A stretch of DNA of 64,000 bases, taken from NCBI GenBank assembly GCA_963697525.1, contig OY969087.1:1922001-1986000 (forward strand), written 5' to 3'. This DNA is from Bradymonas sp963697525. GTDB taxonomy: Bacteria; Myxococcota_A; Bradymonadia; Bradymonadales; Bradymonadaceae. The translations under genes and the position numbers were made by a program. This document shows, one piece after another, positions 16,301-24,177 of the stretch (the first letter of the stretch is position 1; each line of letters begins with the position of its first letter). The notes under the pieces are model-generated. The model was not told the origin of the DNA, searched no databases, and worked only from the letters and a program-made list of their open reading frames with translations.

Positions 16301-17739
16301 ATCAGCGGGTCGTCGATGGAGTAGGTGTCGCCGTCGGGGCTGACCGTATTCGCCCCCAGCTTGACCTTGGGGGCGGTCTGCGGGGCGATCTGCAGGTAGA
16401 CCATGGCGTCGCCGCCGGCCAACTCCTTGATGCTCGGCAGCAGGATGCCCAGGGTCTTGGCGGACAATTGGGAGACGGAGTTGCTGTCGATCTTCATGCA
16501 CACCGCGCCGCTGGCCCAGGTCGACCACAGGATGTGCTCGATGGTGCGCTTGTGCACGCCGATGCCGATCATGAACGGGTCGCCGCCGTTGGGGCGGGTG
16601 TCCGCCAGGATGGACGGCGACGGATCGATGGGCTCGAGGCTGGGCCGGCCGGACGGGTCGACGGGCACGCACCGACCGAAGTCGGTGGGCTGGCCGCCGG
16701 TGCGAAGCCCCAGGCTCAGGCCGGTGTCCACCGTGGCCATGTCGGCCGCTTTGCCCATCACGTACACGGCGGCGTCGGGGTTCTGGCTGTAGTTGCCCAG
16801 GAGCTGGCCGATGTCGAGCTTGCCCTCCACGCCCAACTCGCGCGGCACGCAGGTATTGTCCGGGTACATGCACGACTGGGCGTTGCCGTTGTCCCCGCAG
16901 GTCGAGCCGCCCGGGCAGGCCGGCTGGCCACTGCCGCAGGCGCGGCACAATTGCTGGGCCTTGATGTCGTCGATGGCGCTGGTGAGCTTGTCCTTGATCA
17001 TGCCGTTGATGGTGCCGTTGAACAGGCTGGACAGCCAGCCGCCCACGGTGCACGCAATCCCGCTCCAGACGCCGCCGGCGCCCTTGAGCTCGTAGCTGAC
17101 CTGGTCGGTGAAGTTGGCCATCTGCACGTCGCCGATGTCCAGGCGCAGGTCTTTGGTCGGCGAGTTCTGGTCGATGGTGAATTTGACCGGCAGGGTCGCC
17201 TGAATTTCGGCGGGCTGGGACTTGTTGCCGTTCTTATTGTACAGGTGCAGGTTGCACGTGGCGCCGGCGATCTTGACGTCGATGACGTCGAGGTTGTCGC
17301 CGTTGGCATCCTGGCCGCCGATGTCACCGATGGTGATGTTGGCGTCGAGCGTATCCGGCGGCTGCGGTTGGAGCTGGGCATCGCTGATGGACATGTCCAA
17401 CTGGCAGCCGGTGCTGCCGTCGGCGCAGGTCGAGTCGGTGCAGATCTTGGGGGTGCCCGTCTGCTGGGGCACGCAGAAGTTCAGTCCGCCGGGCTGGACC
17501 TGGCTGATGAGCTCGGGGATGTGGTCTTGCAAAAAGCCCAGCCCCGACTGGGTCACGCGCAATTGGCCGCCGTTGGGCAGCGTCTTGTCGTAGTGCTCCG
17601 AGGGAAACGGGGTCTGCTCGAAGCCGTTACAACTGCAACTATTGCTCGAGCACGCGGCCATGAAAATGACCACGGACAGCAGTGCGAATTTGGGGGAGAC
17701 CCAGCCCGGAAGTCTCCTGCGCTCACCAATATTGGCCAT
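13387..17739 (-). CDS. 1450-residue fused surface protein: LBP-like half + sorting-tail segment + internal lipobox + propeller half
   Basis: N-terminus: lipoprotein signal with lipobox FMAAC and Cys-rich start (SSNSCSCNGF). Residues to about 600 are beta-rich and related to the lipoprotein at 10447-11955. Residues about 680-800 contain two or three Ig/fibronectin-like strands (WTPWQHDNTIDL). Near residues 826-862 lies a MYXO-CTERM-like tail: CSAAGQNTPVGAAGGVLALF then GVLLLLWRRRQDRPR. Directly after it comes a second lipoprotein signal, FGPLALVIAALALAGC, with its Cys at about residue 890. Residues 895-1000 are Cys-rich and 1000-1450 propeller-like, related to 11955-13259. The reading frame is intact across the junction. 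This looks like two genes fused by loss of a stop and start. The stop of the CCA/poly(A) polymerase gene lies three bases upstream of the start, suggesting one operon. Confidence 0.7.
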   Translation of the reverse strand: MANIGERRRLPGWVSPKFALLSVVIFMAACSSNSCSCNGFEQTPFPSEHYDKTLPNGGQLRVTQSGLGFLQDHIPELISQVQPGGLNFCVPQQTGTPKICTDSTCADGSTGCQLDMSISDAQLQPQPPDTLDANITIGDIGGQDANGDNLDVIDVKIAGATCNLHLYNKNGNKSQPAEIQATLPVKFTIDQNSPTKDLRLDIGDVQMANFTDQVSYELKGAGGVWSGIACTVGGWLSSLFNGTINGMIKDKLTSAIDDIKAQQLCRACGSGQPACPGGSTCGDNGNAQSCMYPDNTCVPRELGVEGKLDIGQLLGNYSQNPDAAVYVMGKAADMATVDTGLSLGLRTGGQPTDFGRCVPVDPSGRPSLEPIDPSPSILADTRPNGGDPFMIGIGVHKRTIEHILWSTWASGAVCMKIDSNSVSQLSAKTLGILLPSIKELAGGDAMVYLQIAPQTAPKVKLGANTVSPDGDTYSIDDPLMTVNWKDLDLHFYVYANERFVRVFTLRADLILPIALAADGQGSIIPVLGDLGDAVQNIRPVKTGLLKEDPQRVIDLIPTLMGMALPSLAGSISQPIQLPEFMGMRIALSQDDITSVDNKTMIALYADLVPASTQPFSAMLDTTIYDTDVDLSEWTASGIPHPKAILDVAADLPAYAQAVDAGDIEYSWRVDGGLWSLYHRTNRLEIKDPMLVLEGRHRIEVRARFRGDPSTTEPEPAVTYVNVDYSAPDFSIQRDKQHVTLAASDAVDKLGDLMFRYRIIDGQGHSTWTPWQHDNTIDLAKEGAPAHFRLVAQVRDRAGHVAEDQQNVVWEPMKLDHIDGPAAPNAGDPQAAGCSAAGQNTPVGAAGGVLALFGVLLLLWRRRQDRPRAKGALAKFGPLALVIAALALAGCSDNAAGKHKAKSCDPACAANQQCVDGACQLAENGCNSDADCSCDAAGQVAVCGDDGMCACQQACADGCGDGQFCCYKNNSCQDLPDPCADKVCDPGFEPKATSPGTGDSATCEVSGAVCDCAPLPPLPLGIHGQYASVAENNGVRAAAVYNKTYTDLMVATVDDSGQPTWYFVDGVPDSGDIEGDLNGPRGGIADQGPDVGTHTAIGVDANGNLHVLYRDEDNGTLKYARGTKGADGYTFETKTIDDQGDTGYYSSVLIDGDTVHAVYSVKQVDDPDNGWQTQLRYINFPVDAPLDQLAPSPTVVYADAANDPCGSSCGSGEECFTSSATCAAPTDDCTDTCADGLACNQGSCMPIFVAPKKAYPFMTGVFAQLSKTSDGLAVTFFDNLQRHVGWATRAADGTWGDAQFLSKRSGPYASVAFDANGKLHLAYMDPATQNLVYQVGVEGDPEIVANGVRDTVDGYLLNDIGEDVDLKLHADGTVQVLYQDATWHKLQLATRDADGNWSTQTLGEPGDPYTGAHGFFAAMVRDVDNSNMAVDFVLNNQTDPSEGKPEFHELQ

Positions 17740-17742
17740 GAT

Positions 17743-19170
17743 TCACTCCTCTCCGTGGTCTTCATCCAACGCCTCCGCCAAAAACGGGGGAGGCGAATTG
17801 CGCAAATAATCAATGTAGTAGCTCGCCTCATGGCGAGACTCGAGGCGGTCTTCGATAATCTCTTCTTCCAGCCACTCTTTGAGGTCGCCGATGAGCGGCG
17901 AGGGCTTCAGCCCCAGCTCGCGCATCAGGTGATTGCCCAGCCCGGAGGGAAGCTCCGGGCGGAGCGTCTGCTGCTCGGCCAGCGCCTCGATGCGCCCGGC
18001 CAACTGGTCGATCTTGGCCAGCGCCGCGCGCTCCTGAGTCTCGTCGGCCGTGACCACCGTCGCGCGAGCGAACGCCAGCATGCTGTCGACGTACGGGTCG
18101 ACCCGGCGAACATAGCGGCGCACGCGGGCGTCGCTCCACTGGGCCTCGTACTGCTGCTCGGCGCCGTGGTGGCGCAGCAAAAAGCGCACCTCGTCGGCGG
18201 TGTCGTTGTCGAAGCGAAACCGCTGGGCGATCTCGGCGGCGAGCATCGACGCCAACTTCTGGTGGCCCGGAAACGCCACCGTCTCGTCGGGGCGCACCAG
18301 GCGCGTCCAGCGCTTGCCGGTATTCACCAGAAGCGCCGCCCACCGCTGGCGGGCGTCGCGCGAGGCCTGCTCGACGACCTGGATCGTCTCCGTCCACAGG
18401 TCGCGATGGGGCGCCGGACTCGTCGTGTGAAATCCGACCAATGAGTCAACTTCTGGCAGAATAATGCCAAGAATTCGGATTTCATGCAAAAAGCGTAGCG
18501 CCTGAGCGACGAACGGGCCCTTGATGAGCTTGGTCATCTCCTGCAGCCAGCGCTCGGCGCTGATGTCCAAAATGCCGTGGGCGCGCTCGGTGGCCGCCTG
18601 GCGCAGCGCGTCGGTGGGCTCGAAGCCCAACTTGCTCATGAACCGCCCGATGCGCAGGATGCGCAGCGGATCTTCGGCCAGCGTCTCCAGCGGGTCGCCG
18701 ATGACGCGCAGCACCCCCGCCTGCAGGTCGCTCCTGCCGTCGTAGGGGTCGTACAGCTCCCCGTTGGCGTCGAGCGCCATGGAGTTGATGGAGAAGTCGC
18801 GCCGGCCCAGGTCCTGGTCGATGGTGTCACCGAACTCGACCACCGGGTGGCGGCTGCCGCGCCGGTAATACTCCTCGGAGCGGTAGGTCGTGATCTGGCA
18901 ATCCTTGGGATAGCCTTGATCTTTGGGCCCGTGGACCACCGCTCCCACGGTGCCGAATTCGGCGCCCAGCTCGTAGACGGTGAAGTTCGCCTCCCGCAGG
19001 ATGCGCGCGGTTTCCTTGGGTCGCGCATCGGTGCAAAAGTCGAGATCGTCGAGGTCCTCGACGGACTCGCCGAGCTCGTAATCGCGCACCGCCCCGCCAA
19101 TCAGGTACAGGTCGCGGCCGGCGCGCTCGAACGCTTCAAAAAGCTTTTTGACCGGGGTTGGATATTTCAT
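17743..19170 (-). CDS. CCA tRNA nucleotidyltransferase / poly(A) polymerase family protein
   Basis: The 475-residue protein shows the class II nucleotidyltransferase head: LYLIGGAVRDYELGE, then LDDLDFCTDARP, the RDFSINSMALD motif, the DLQAGVLRVIGDP segment and the DPLRILRIGRF helix. A long HD-like C-terminal region follows. Members either add CCA to tRNA 3' ends or act as poly(A) polymerases; sequence alone does not separate them here. The ATG at 19170 gives the expected N-terminus. The fusion lipoprotein gene begins three bases after its stop. Confidence 0.88.
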   Translation of the reverse strand: MKYPTPVKKLFEAFERAGRDLYLIGGAVRDYELGESVEDLDDLDFCTDARPKETARILREANFTVYELGAEFGTVGAVVHGPKDQGYPKDCQITTYRSEEYYRRGSRHPVVEFGDTIDQDLGRRDFSINSMALDANGELYDPYDGRSDLQAGVLRVIGDPLETLAEDPLRILRIGRFMSKLGFEPTDALRQAATERAHGILDISAERWLQEMTKLIKGPFVAQALRFLHEIRILGIILPEVDSLVGFHTTSPAPHRDLWTETIQVVEQASRDARQRWAALLVNTGKRWTRLVRPDETVAFPGHQKLASMLAAEIAQRFRFDNDTADEVRFLLRHHGAEQQYEAQWSDARVRRYVRRVDPYVDSMLAFARATVVTADETQERAALAKIDQLAGRIEALAEQQTLRPELPSGLGNHLMRELGLKPSPLIGDLKEWLEEEIIEDRLESRHEASYYIDYLRNSPPPFLAEALDEDHGEE

Positions 19171-19380
19171 CTGTGGCGCGTTGGGTGAATCTGTGTGGGC
19201 TATCTATAGCAGAGGTTGGTGGGTTGGCATAGGTTGGTGGGGCGCAAAGCACTCCCAAAACCCCTCGACAATGAACCACCATTCACCCATCATGGGCGCG
19301 AGATCGCGCTGCAACCCAGTTCCAAGCCCCGCGCCGCAGGCGCCAAGACCCAAGACCCGCGCCGCCCCGCGGCGCCAAGA

Positions 19381-19413
19381 CCCTGGACCCCTGGACCCCC
19401 GGACCCCTGGAGT
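19381..19413 (+). repeat. GGACCCCTGG repeat abutting the acyl-CoA dehydrogenase start
   Basis: The tract ccctggacccctggacccccggacccctggag ends seven bases before the ATG at 19420, and its last bases (CTGGAG) form the only Shine-Dalgarno-like sequence for that gene. Confidence 0.8.
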
Positions 19414-19419
19414 ACCCCC

Positions 19420-20592
19420 ATGCTCAGCTACGACCTGACCGAAGAACAAAAGATGTACCAAAAGACCGCGCGCGACTTCGCCCGCGAGGTCATTCGTCCC
19501 GTGGCCGCCCACCACGACCGCACCGGCGAGTATCCCTGGGAGGTCATCAAGAAGGCCTACGACCTGGGGCTGACCAACACGATGGTCCCCGCCGACTGCG
19601 GCGGCCTGGGGCTGGGCTCGTTGGACTCCGCCATCATCACCGAGGAGCTCGCCTGGGGCTGCACCGGCATCTCCACCGCCATGGAGGCCAACCAGTTGGC
19701 CAGCGGCCCGGTGATTATGTACGGCACCGAGGAGCAAAAGCAGAAATATCTGGGCATGCTCGTCGGCCCGCCCGACGCCGACGGCCACCCGCATATGGCC
19801 GCCTACGGCGTCACCGAGCCCGGCGCCGGCAGCGACGTCGCCGGCATGACCACCACCGCCGTCAAAGACGGCGACAAATACATCCTCAACGGCCAGAAGA
19901 TGTGGATCACCAACGCCGGCAAGGCGTCGTGGTTCTTCGTGGTCGCCTATACCGACAAGGACGCCGGCTACAAGGGCATGAGCGGCTTTCTGGTCGACGC
20001 CGACAGCGAAGGCCTGGAGGTGGGCAAAAAAGAGGACAATATGGGCCAGCGCGCCTCCGACACCCGCGCGGTGACCTTCGACAACGTCGAGGTGCCCGCC
20101 GAGAACCTGCTCGGCGGCCAGGAAGGCGTCGGCTGGATGCAGGCGATGCACGCCTTCGACAAGTCGCGCCCGCTGGTCGCCTCGGGCGCCGTCGGCCTGG
20201 CCCGCGCCGCCTTCGAATACGCCCGCGACTATTCGCTGGAGCGCAAGGCCTTCGGCAAGCCCATCGCCAAGAACCAGGCCGTCAGCTTCATGGTCGCCGA
20301 GATGGCCATGAATATCGAAGCCGCCCGTCACCTGGTGCGCAAGGCCGCCTGGATCCACGACCAGGGCCGGCGCAACACCAAAGAGGCCGCCATGGCCAAG
20401 GCCTTCGCCGCCGACATGGCCCAAAAGGCCGCCACCGACGCCGTCCAGGTCTTCGGCGGCAACGGCTTCAACAAGGAGTATCCCGTCGAGAAGCTGTATC
20501 GGGACTCCAAGATCTACCAGATCTACGAGGGGACCTCGCAGATCCAGCGGCTGATCATGAGCCGGGAGATCTACAAAGCGGCGAGCGTCTGA
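19420..20592 (+). CDS. Acyl-CoA dehydrogenase
   Basis: The 390-residue protein has the full family layout: helical N-domain (LTEEQKMYQKTARDFAREVI), FAD-binding YGVTEPGAGSDVAGMTTTAV and QKMWITNAGKASWFFVVAYT, and the helical C-domain with QVFGGNGFNKEYPVEKLYRD. IYEGTSQIQRLIM carries the usual catalytic Glu. It dehydrogenates acyl-CoA to trans-2-enoyl-CoA, passing electrons to ETF. The substrate chain length cannot be told. No other beta-oxidation gene is adjacent. The start is fixed by homology; the open frame further upstream is translated intergenic repeat. Confidence 0.95.
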   Translation: MLSYDLTEEQKMYQKTARDFAREVIRPVAAHHDRTGEYPWEVIKKAYDLGLTNTMVPADCGGLGLGSLDSAIITEELAWGCTGISTAMEANQLASGPVIMYGTEEQKQKYLGMLVGPPDADGHPHMAAYGVTEPGAGSDVAGMTTTAVKDGDKYILNGQKMWITNAGKASWFFVVAYTDKDAGYKGMSGFLVDADSEGLEVGKKEDNMGQRASDTRAVTFDNVEVPAENLLGGQEGVGWMQAMHAFDKSRPLVASGAVGLARAAFEYARDYSLERKAFGKPIAKNQAVSFMVAEMAMNIEAARHLVRKAAWIHDQGRRNTKEAAMAKAFAADMAQKAATDAVQVFGGNGFNKEYPVEKLYRDSKIYQIYEGTSQIQRLIMSREIYKAASV

Positions 20593-20722
20593 GCGGAAGC
20601 CGCCTGGGCGTCGACGTGCCGCGCCGACCGGGGCGCGGCCGTCCCCGGCCGCCGGGGTCCGTCTCGGGCCCCGAACGTGTCGGGGAATGGCAAGTCGTAC
20701 GTGTTGCAGAAAGGCGGGCGAG

Positions 20723-21065
20723 TCGAGGTCGATTGCCTTGCAGGAGCGTCACGCCCTCTATTGAAGGATTTACTATTGAAGGGCGGACGATTCGCCGCGT
20801 TTGCGCGAGGCGGCGGTTTGGTCGATGAGCCACGTGGCTAATCTGCAAGGCATGCGTCTGGACGAAAAGCCACGTGGCTAATCTGCGAGGCATACGTCTG
20901 GACGAAAAGCCACGTGGCTAATCTGCGAGGCATGCGTCTGGACGAAAAGCCACGTGGCTAATCTGCGAGGCACACGCTTCGCGCAAACGCCGCGAACCGT
21001 CCGCCCTGCAATATTAGTTGAACATAAATAGCGGGCGTGACGCTTCTGCAAGGCGACCTCTTCGA
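20723..21065 (+). mobile_element. Palindromic MITE-like element, family 1, copy A (with internal 40-bp tandem repeats)
   Basis: Terminal inverted repeats CCTTGCAGGAGCGTCACGCC (20736-) and the complement ending at 21053 match at 20 of 21 bases, and flanking TCGAGGTC/GACCTCTTCGA extends the symmetry. Subterminal arms (GGGCGGACGATTCGCCGCGT and the complement near 20985-21010) also pair. In the centre a 40-bp unit starting GCCACGTGGCTAATCTGC is repeated three times plus a partial copy (20829, 20869, 20909, 20949). The element ends 70 bases before the next gene start. No open frame is credible inside. Confidence 0.85.
20829..20975 (+). repeat. 40-bp tandem repeat, three full copies plus a partial one
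   Basis: Units begin at 20829, 20869, 20909 and 20949, each with the palindrome CCACGTGG followed by CTAATCTGC(A/G)AGGCAT(G/A)CG and TCTGGACGAAAA. Copies differ at only one or two positions. Other copies of the element contain one unit, so this is a local expansion. Confidence 0.92.
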
Positions 21066-21135
21066 CGCCCTATAAGAGACGGCAGACCCTTCGCATCTAT
21101 ACGCCCAGCGACTTTATCGCCGCTCAGCGGGGCTG

Positions 21136-24100
21136 ATGGCACATTGGGAGCTGCGCGCACGGACGCCGAAACTGGATTTCATCATGGAGCGCAGGTCAAC
21201 CGTCAGCTCGATTCCCCTGTCAGCGCGCCTGCCCAATCCGCCGCCGTTGCCCGAGGGGCTCCTGGAGCGCGATGGCGAGCGGCGGGCGCTCGTCGACGCC
21301 CTCGAAGACACGCACGTCGTTCTCGTTTATGGCCCGGAGGGGCTGGGCAAGCGCACCTTGATTCTGGACGCGCTGCACGGCCGGCGTCCAGCCCGGGTCG
21401 CCCGTACCGTCTATGTCGAGCTGCAAGACGGCGAGCGCATCGAGCAGCTCCTGGTGCGCATCATCCAGCCCCTGGCGAAGATGGTGGGCGTGGAGCGTAT
21501 CGAGTGGGCGACGCTCTTTTCCGACGTCGACAACGCCATCGCCCTCGCCTTGGATCTGGCCGAGGAGGCCGGAGTCGATGTCTTTGCCGACAACCTGGTG
21601 TCGCTGCGGGGTGAGGCCTTCGGCCGGTTCGTCCGCCTGCTGTCGCGCTATGCGCGCACGTCTCGGTGGATCCTCGCGACGCCGTCGCTGCCGAGTTGGC
21701 GCGGCGACGAGCCGGGCGCGGCCGAGGAGGGGCAGGTGGTCGAGGTGGCGGTCGGCCCGCTGTCGTCCGAGGCGCTCGGCCGGCTCGGCCGCGCGTGGAA
21801 CGAAGACATCGACCAGACGACGCTGGACGAGGCCATCGAAGCGAGCCGGGGACGACCGGGTGTGCTGAAGCAATTGTTGAGCGAGACGGTCTACGCCGAC
21901 CGATTCCGCCGGCTCGACCGACGTCTGGCCGCAGCGATGGACGTGCTCGCGGTGTGCGCTCGTCCGCTGCCCGGGTCTGTGGTGCAACGGGTGGGGGAGA
22001 TGGCCGCAGGGGCGATCTTCGCCGATGAGCGCTTCGACGGTCTGGTGCGGCGCACCGAGCAGGGTTGGGCGGCGCGGGCCAATGCGAGGGTGCGCTGGCT
22101 GGAGAGTCGCCCGGCCGAATCCGTGGCTTTGGCGCGCCAGAAGGCTGTGCAATTGCTCGCCGACAGTGTCGAGCCGGCGCTGGTCGTCGAGAGGCTGCGC
22201 CTGTTGCTGGAGACCGGCGCCACCGACGCGGCGCTCGCGCTGTTGGAGCGCCGGGGTCGCTCGCTGTGGCTAGGCGGCTGGGCGCCGGAGGTCTGGCGTG
22301 TGCTGCAGGCCTTCGAGTTTGCCCGACTGTGGCCCTGGCGGCTGCGCACCGCGGCCCACCTGGGCAAGGCCGGCGAGGTGCGGGCGTGGCTCGACCAGGG
22401 GCCTCCCGAGGAGCTTTGCGACGATCCATTTTGCATGTTCGTCGAGGGCACGGCACGATTTGCCTTTCGCCAACTCGACGCCGGTCTGCAGGTGGCCGAG
22501 CGGCTCACCGAGCGCGTCGAGCGGCTCGAGCGCGGCGACGCTCGCCAACGACGCGAGCTGGTGCTGAACGCCTCCGTCCTGCACGCCAACTTGTTGTTGG
22601 CCGTGGGGCGTGCCAATGAAGCGCTCGAGCGCGCCGAGCGCTTCGAGCCGACCACGACGCGCGAGAGGCTGCTGAGCGAAGCCCATCGATGTGCGATTCA
22701 CGCCGCGCAGGGCGACGCGCGGGCGGTCCTGGCCTCGGTGCAAAGGCTTCGCCCAGACTACCTGACCCTGGAACCCTTCGAGGCCACGTGGGTCTCCGGG
22801 CAGATGATCTGGGCGCTATATGTGGCGCGCAAGATTGCGGTGGCCCACGAGGTCGTCGACGAGCTCGATCGGGTCGATATGGGCCGAAGCTTCGTCTTTA
22901 TCCACGGGCGGGCATCGGCGCTCATTCGGGTGGTCATCCTGCTCGAGGCCGGCGAGCTCGAGCGCGCCCGAGACCTGCAGGATCGGCTGGGCCCCTTGGT
23001 GGCCAATGACGTGCCGATGCAGTGTTATGTGCGTTGTTCGGAGTACTACCGGCGTGTCAGCGCGGGCGAGTTTGCCGGCCTCGAGGCGGACCTCGCCCAC
23101 TGGTGGGACGTCAGCCGCAGCCAGAAGCTCAACGACGTGGCCTGGGGCATCCTGCGTTTTCAGGTGCTCGTGGATACCCTGAACGGGCGCACGACCGCGC
23201 TGCCCGATTTCGACGACATCGGCGCCAGCCACGATCCCGGCGAAGAGGCCGAGTGCCGCCTGGCGATCGCGCGGCAACAAGTCGTCCACGCCGGCCTCGA
23301 CGCCGCGCCGGTCGTCAACGCCGAGGTCGGCCCGCGGTTGAAGATCCCTCAGACGATGCTGCTCGCCGTGTATCGGGCGCTGAACGGCGACCTCGAAGCG
23401 GCGCACCTCGAGGTTTCGTCGGCGATGTCGCAGGCGCGCGACGAGGGGCTGCGCGTCCAGCTCGCCGAGGCGTTGTGCATCGCGTGTGATATGTCGGTCC
23501 TCGCCGACCGGGGCCGGTTGCGCGAGTACGCCGACCAGCTCACCGACTTGGCCGAGGCGGTCGGGTCGGCGCGCTACCGGGCTCAGGCGCGGTTTTATGA
23601 CGGCCTTGGCCGGGCGCTGGCCGGCGAGTTCGACGGCTGCGAGTGGTGTCGGTGGTGGTCGACGCTGGCCGAGCTGGCGACGTTGGACGACGTCGCGCCG
23701 GCGGCGGCCCGCCGCGCGCGTCACCTGTTGGGTTTGGATGCGGCGCTCGACAGGCTCGACCGCGCCCTCGTTCGCGCCGTTTGCGACAACGGGCTGGCGC
23801 GGCCGGCCTGTTTGATGGGCGAGGAGGACGGGCGCATCTGGGGCATCGACCGCGCCCAAAAGCGCGTCTGGTTCGCCGACAGGCCGTCGGTGGCGGTGAG
23901 CGCGCCCACGCAGTGGGGTGTGCTGGAGTGTCTGGCCGACCGGGGCGGTCGAGCCGACAAAGAGACGCTGCTCGAGCACGCCTGGGGGATCGAGGACTAT
24001 CATCCGCTGCGCCACGACAACCGGCTGCGCCTGGCGGTGCATAAGCTTCGCAAGAAGCTGGAGCGTGACTCGCAGGACCCCGCGCTGGTGGCGACCGACG

Positions 24101-24150
24101 AGGACGTTTACTTCCTCGTCGGCCGCTTCGTCGACGTGTCCGGCGGGTGA
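21136..24150 (+). CDS. STAND-like ATPase regulator with helical repeats and C-terminal winged helix
   Basis: The 1004-residue protein begins with an ATPase domain: P-loop-like GPEGLGKRTL at residues 66-75 (one residue off the strict GxxxxGK[ST] because R follows K), then ILATPSLPSW as the sensor-like strand. Residues about 330-900 are helical TPR-like repeats. Residues about 925-990 (WGVLECLADRGGRADKETLL then HDNRLRLAVHKLRKKLE) read as an OmpR/SARP-type winged helix, here at the C-terminus. The layout suggests a signal-dependent transcription regulator. It stands alone, just downstream of repeat element A. Start 21136 has GCGGGG upstream; 21184 is an alternative ATG. Confidence 0.7.
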   Translation: MAHWELRARTPKLDFIMERRSTVSSIPLSARLPNPPPLPEGLLERDGERRALVDALEDTHVVLVYGPEGLGKRTLILDALHGRRPARVARTVYVELQDGERIEQLLVRIIQPLAKMVGVERIEWATLFSDVDNAIALALDLAEEAGVDVFADNLVSLRGEAFGRFVRLLSRYARTSRWILATPSLPSWRGDEPGAAEEGQVVEVAVGPLSSEALGRLGRAWNEDIDQTTLDEAIEASRGRPGVLKQLLSETVYADRFRRLDRRLAAAMDVLAVCARPLPGSVVQRVGEMAAGAIFADERFDGLVRRTEQGWAARANARVRWLESRPAESVALARQKAVQLLADSVEPALVVERLRLLLETGATDAALALLERRGRSLWLGGWAPEVWRVLQAFEFARLWPWRLRTAAHLGKAGEVRAWLDQGPPEELCDDPFCMFVEGTARFAFRQLDAGLQVAERLTERVERLERGDARQRRELVLNASVLHANLLLAVGRANEALERAERFEPTTTRERLLSEAHRCAIHAAQGDARAVLASVQRLRPDYLTLEPFEATWVSGQMIWALYVARKIAVAHEVVDELDRVDMGRSFVFIHGRASALIRVVILLEAGELERARDLQDRLGPLVANDVPMQCYVRCSEYYRRVSAGEFAGLEADLAHWWDVSRSQKLNDVAWGILRFQVLVDTLNGRTTALPDFDDIGASHDPGEEAECRLAIARQQVVHAGLDAAPVVNAEVGPRLKIPQTMLLAVYRALNGDLEAAHLEVSSAMSQARDEGLRVQLAEALCIACDMSVLADRGRLREYADQLTDLAEAVGSARYRAQARFYDGLGRALAGEFDGCEWCRWWSTLAELATLDDVAPAAARRARHLLGLDAALDRLDRALVRAVCDNGLARPACLMGEEDGRIWGIDRAQKRVWFADRPSVAVSAPTQWGVLECLADRGGRADKETLLEHAWGIEDYHPLRHDNRLRLAVHKLRKKLERDSQDPALVATDEDVYFLVGRFVDVSGG

Positions 24151-24177
24151 CGCCTCGCCGGCGTTCGACCGCCGAGA

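Noticed and set aside
20829..20975. CRISPR array
   Set aside because: The 40-bp units are directly adjacent with no unique spacers, only one locus shows expansion, and no cas genes are nearby.
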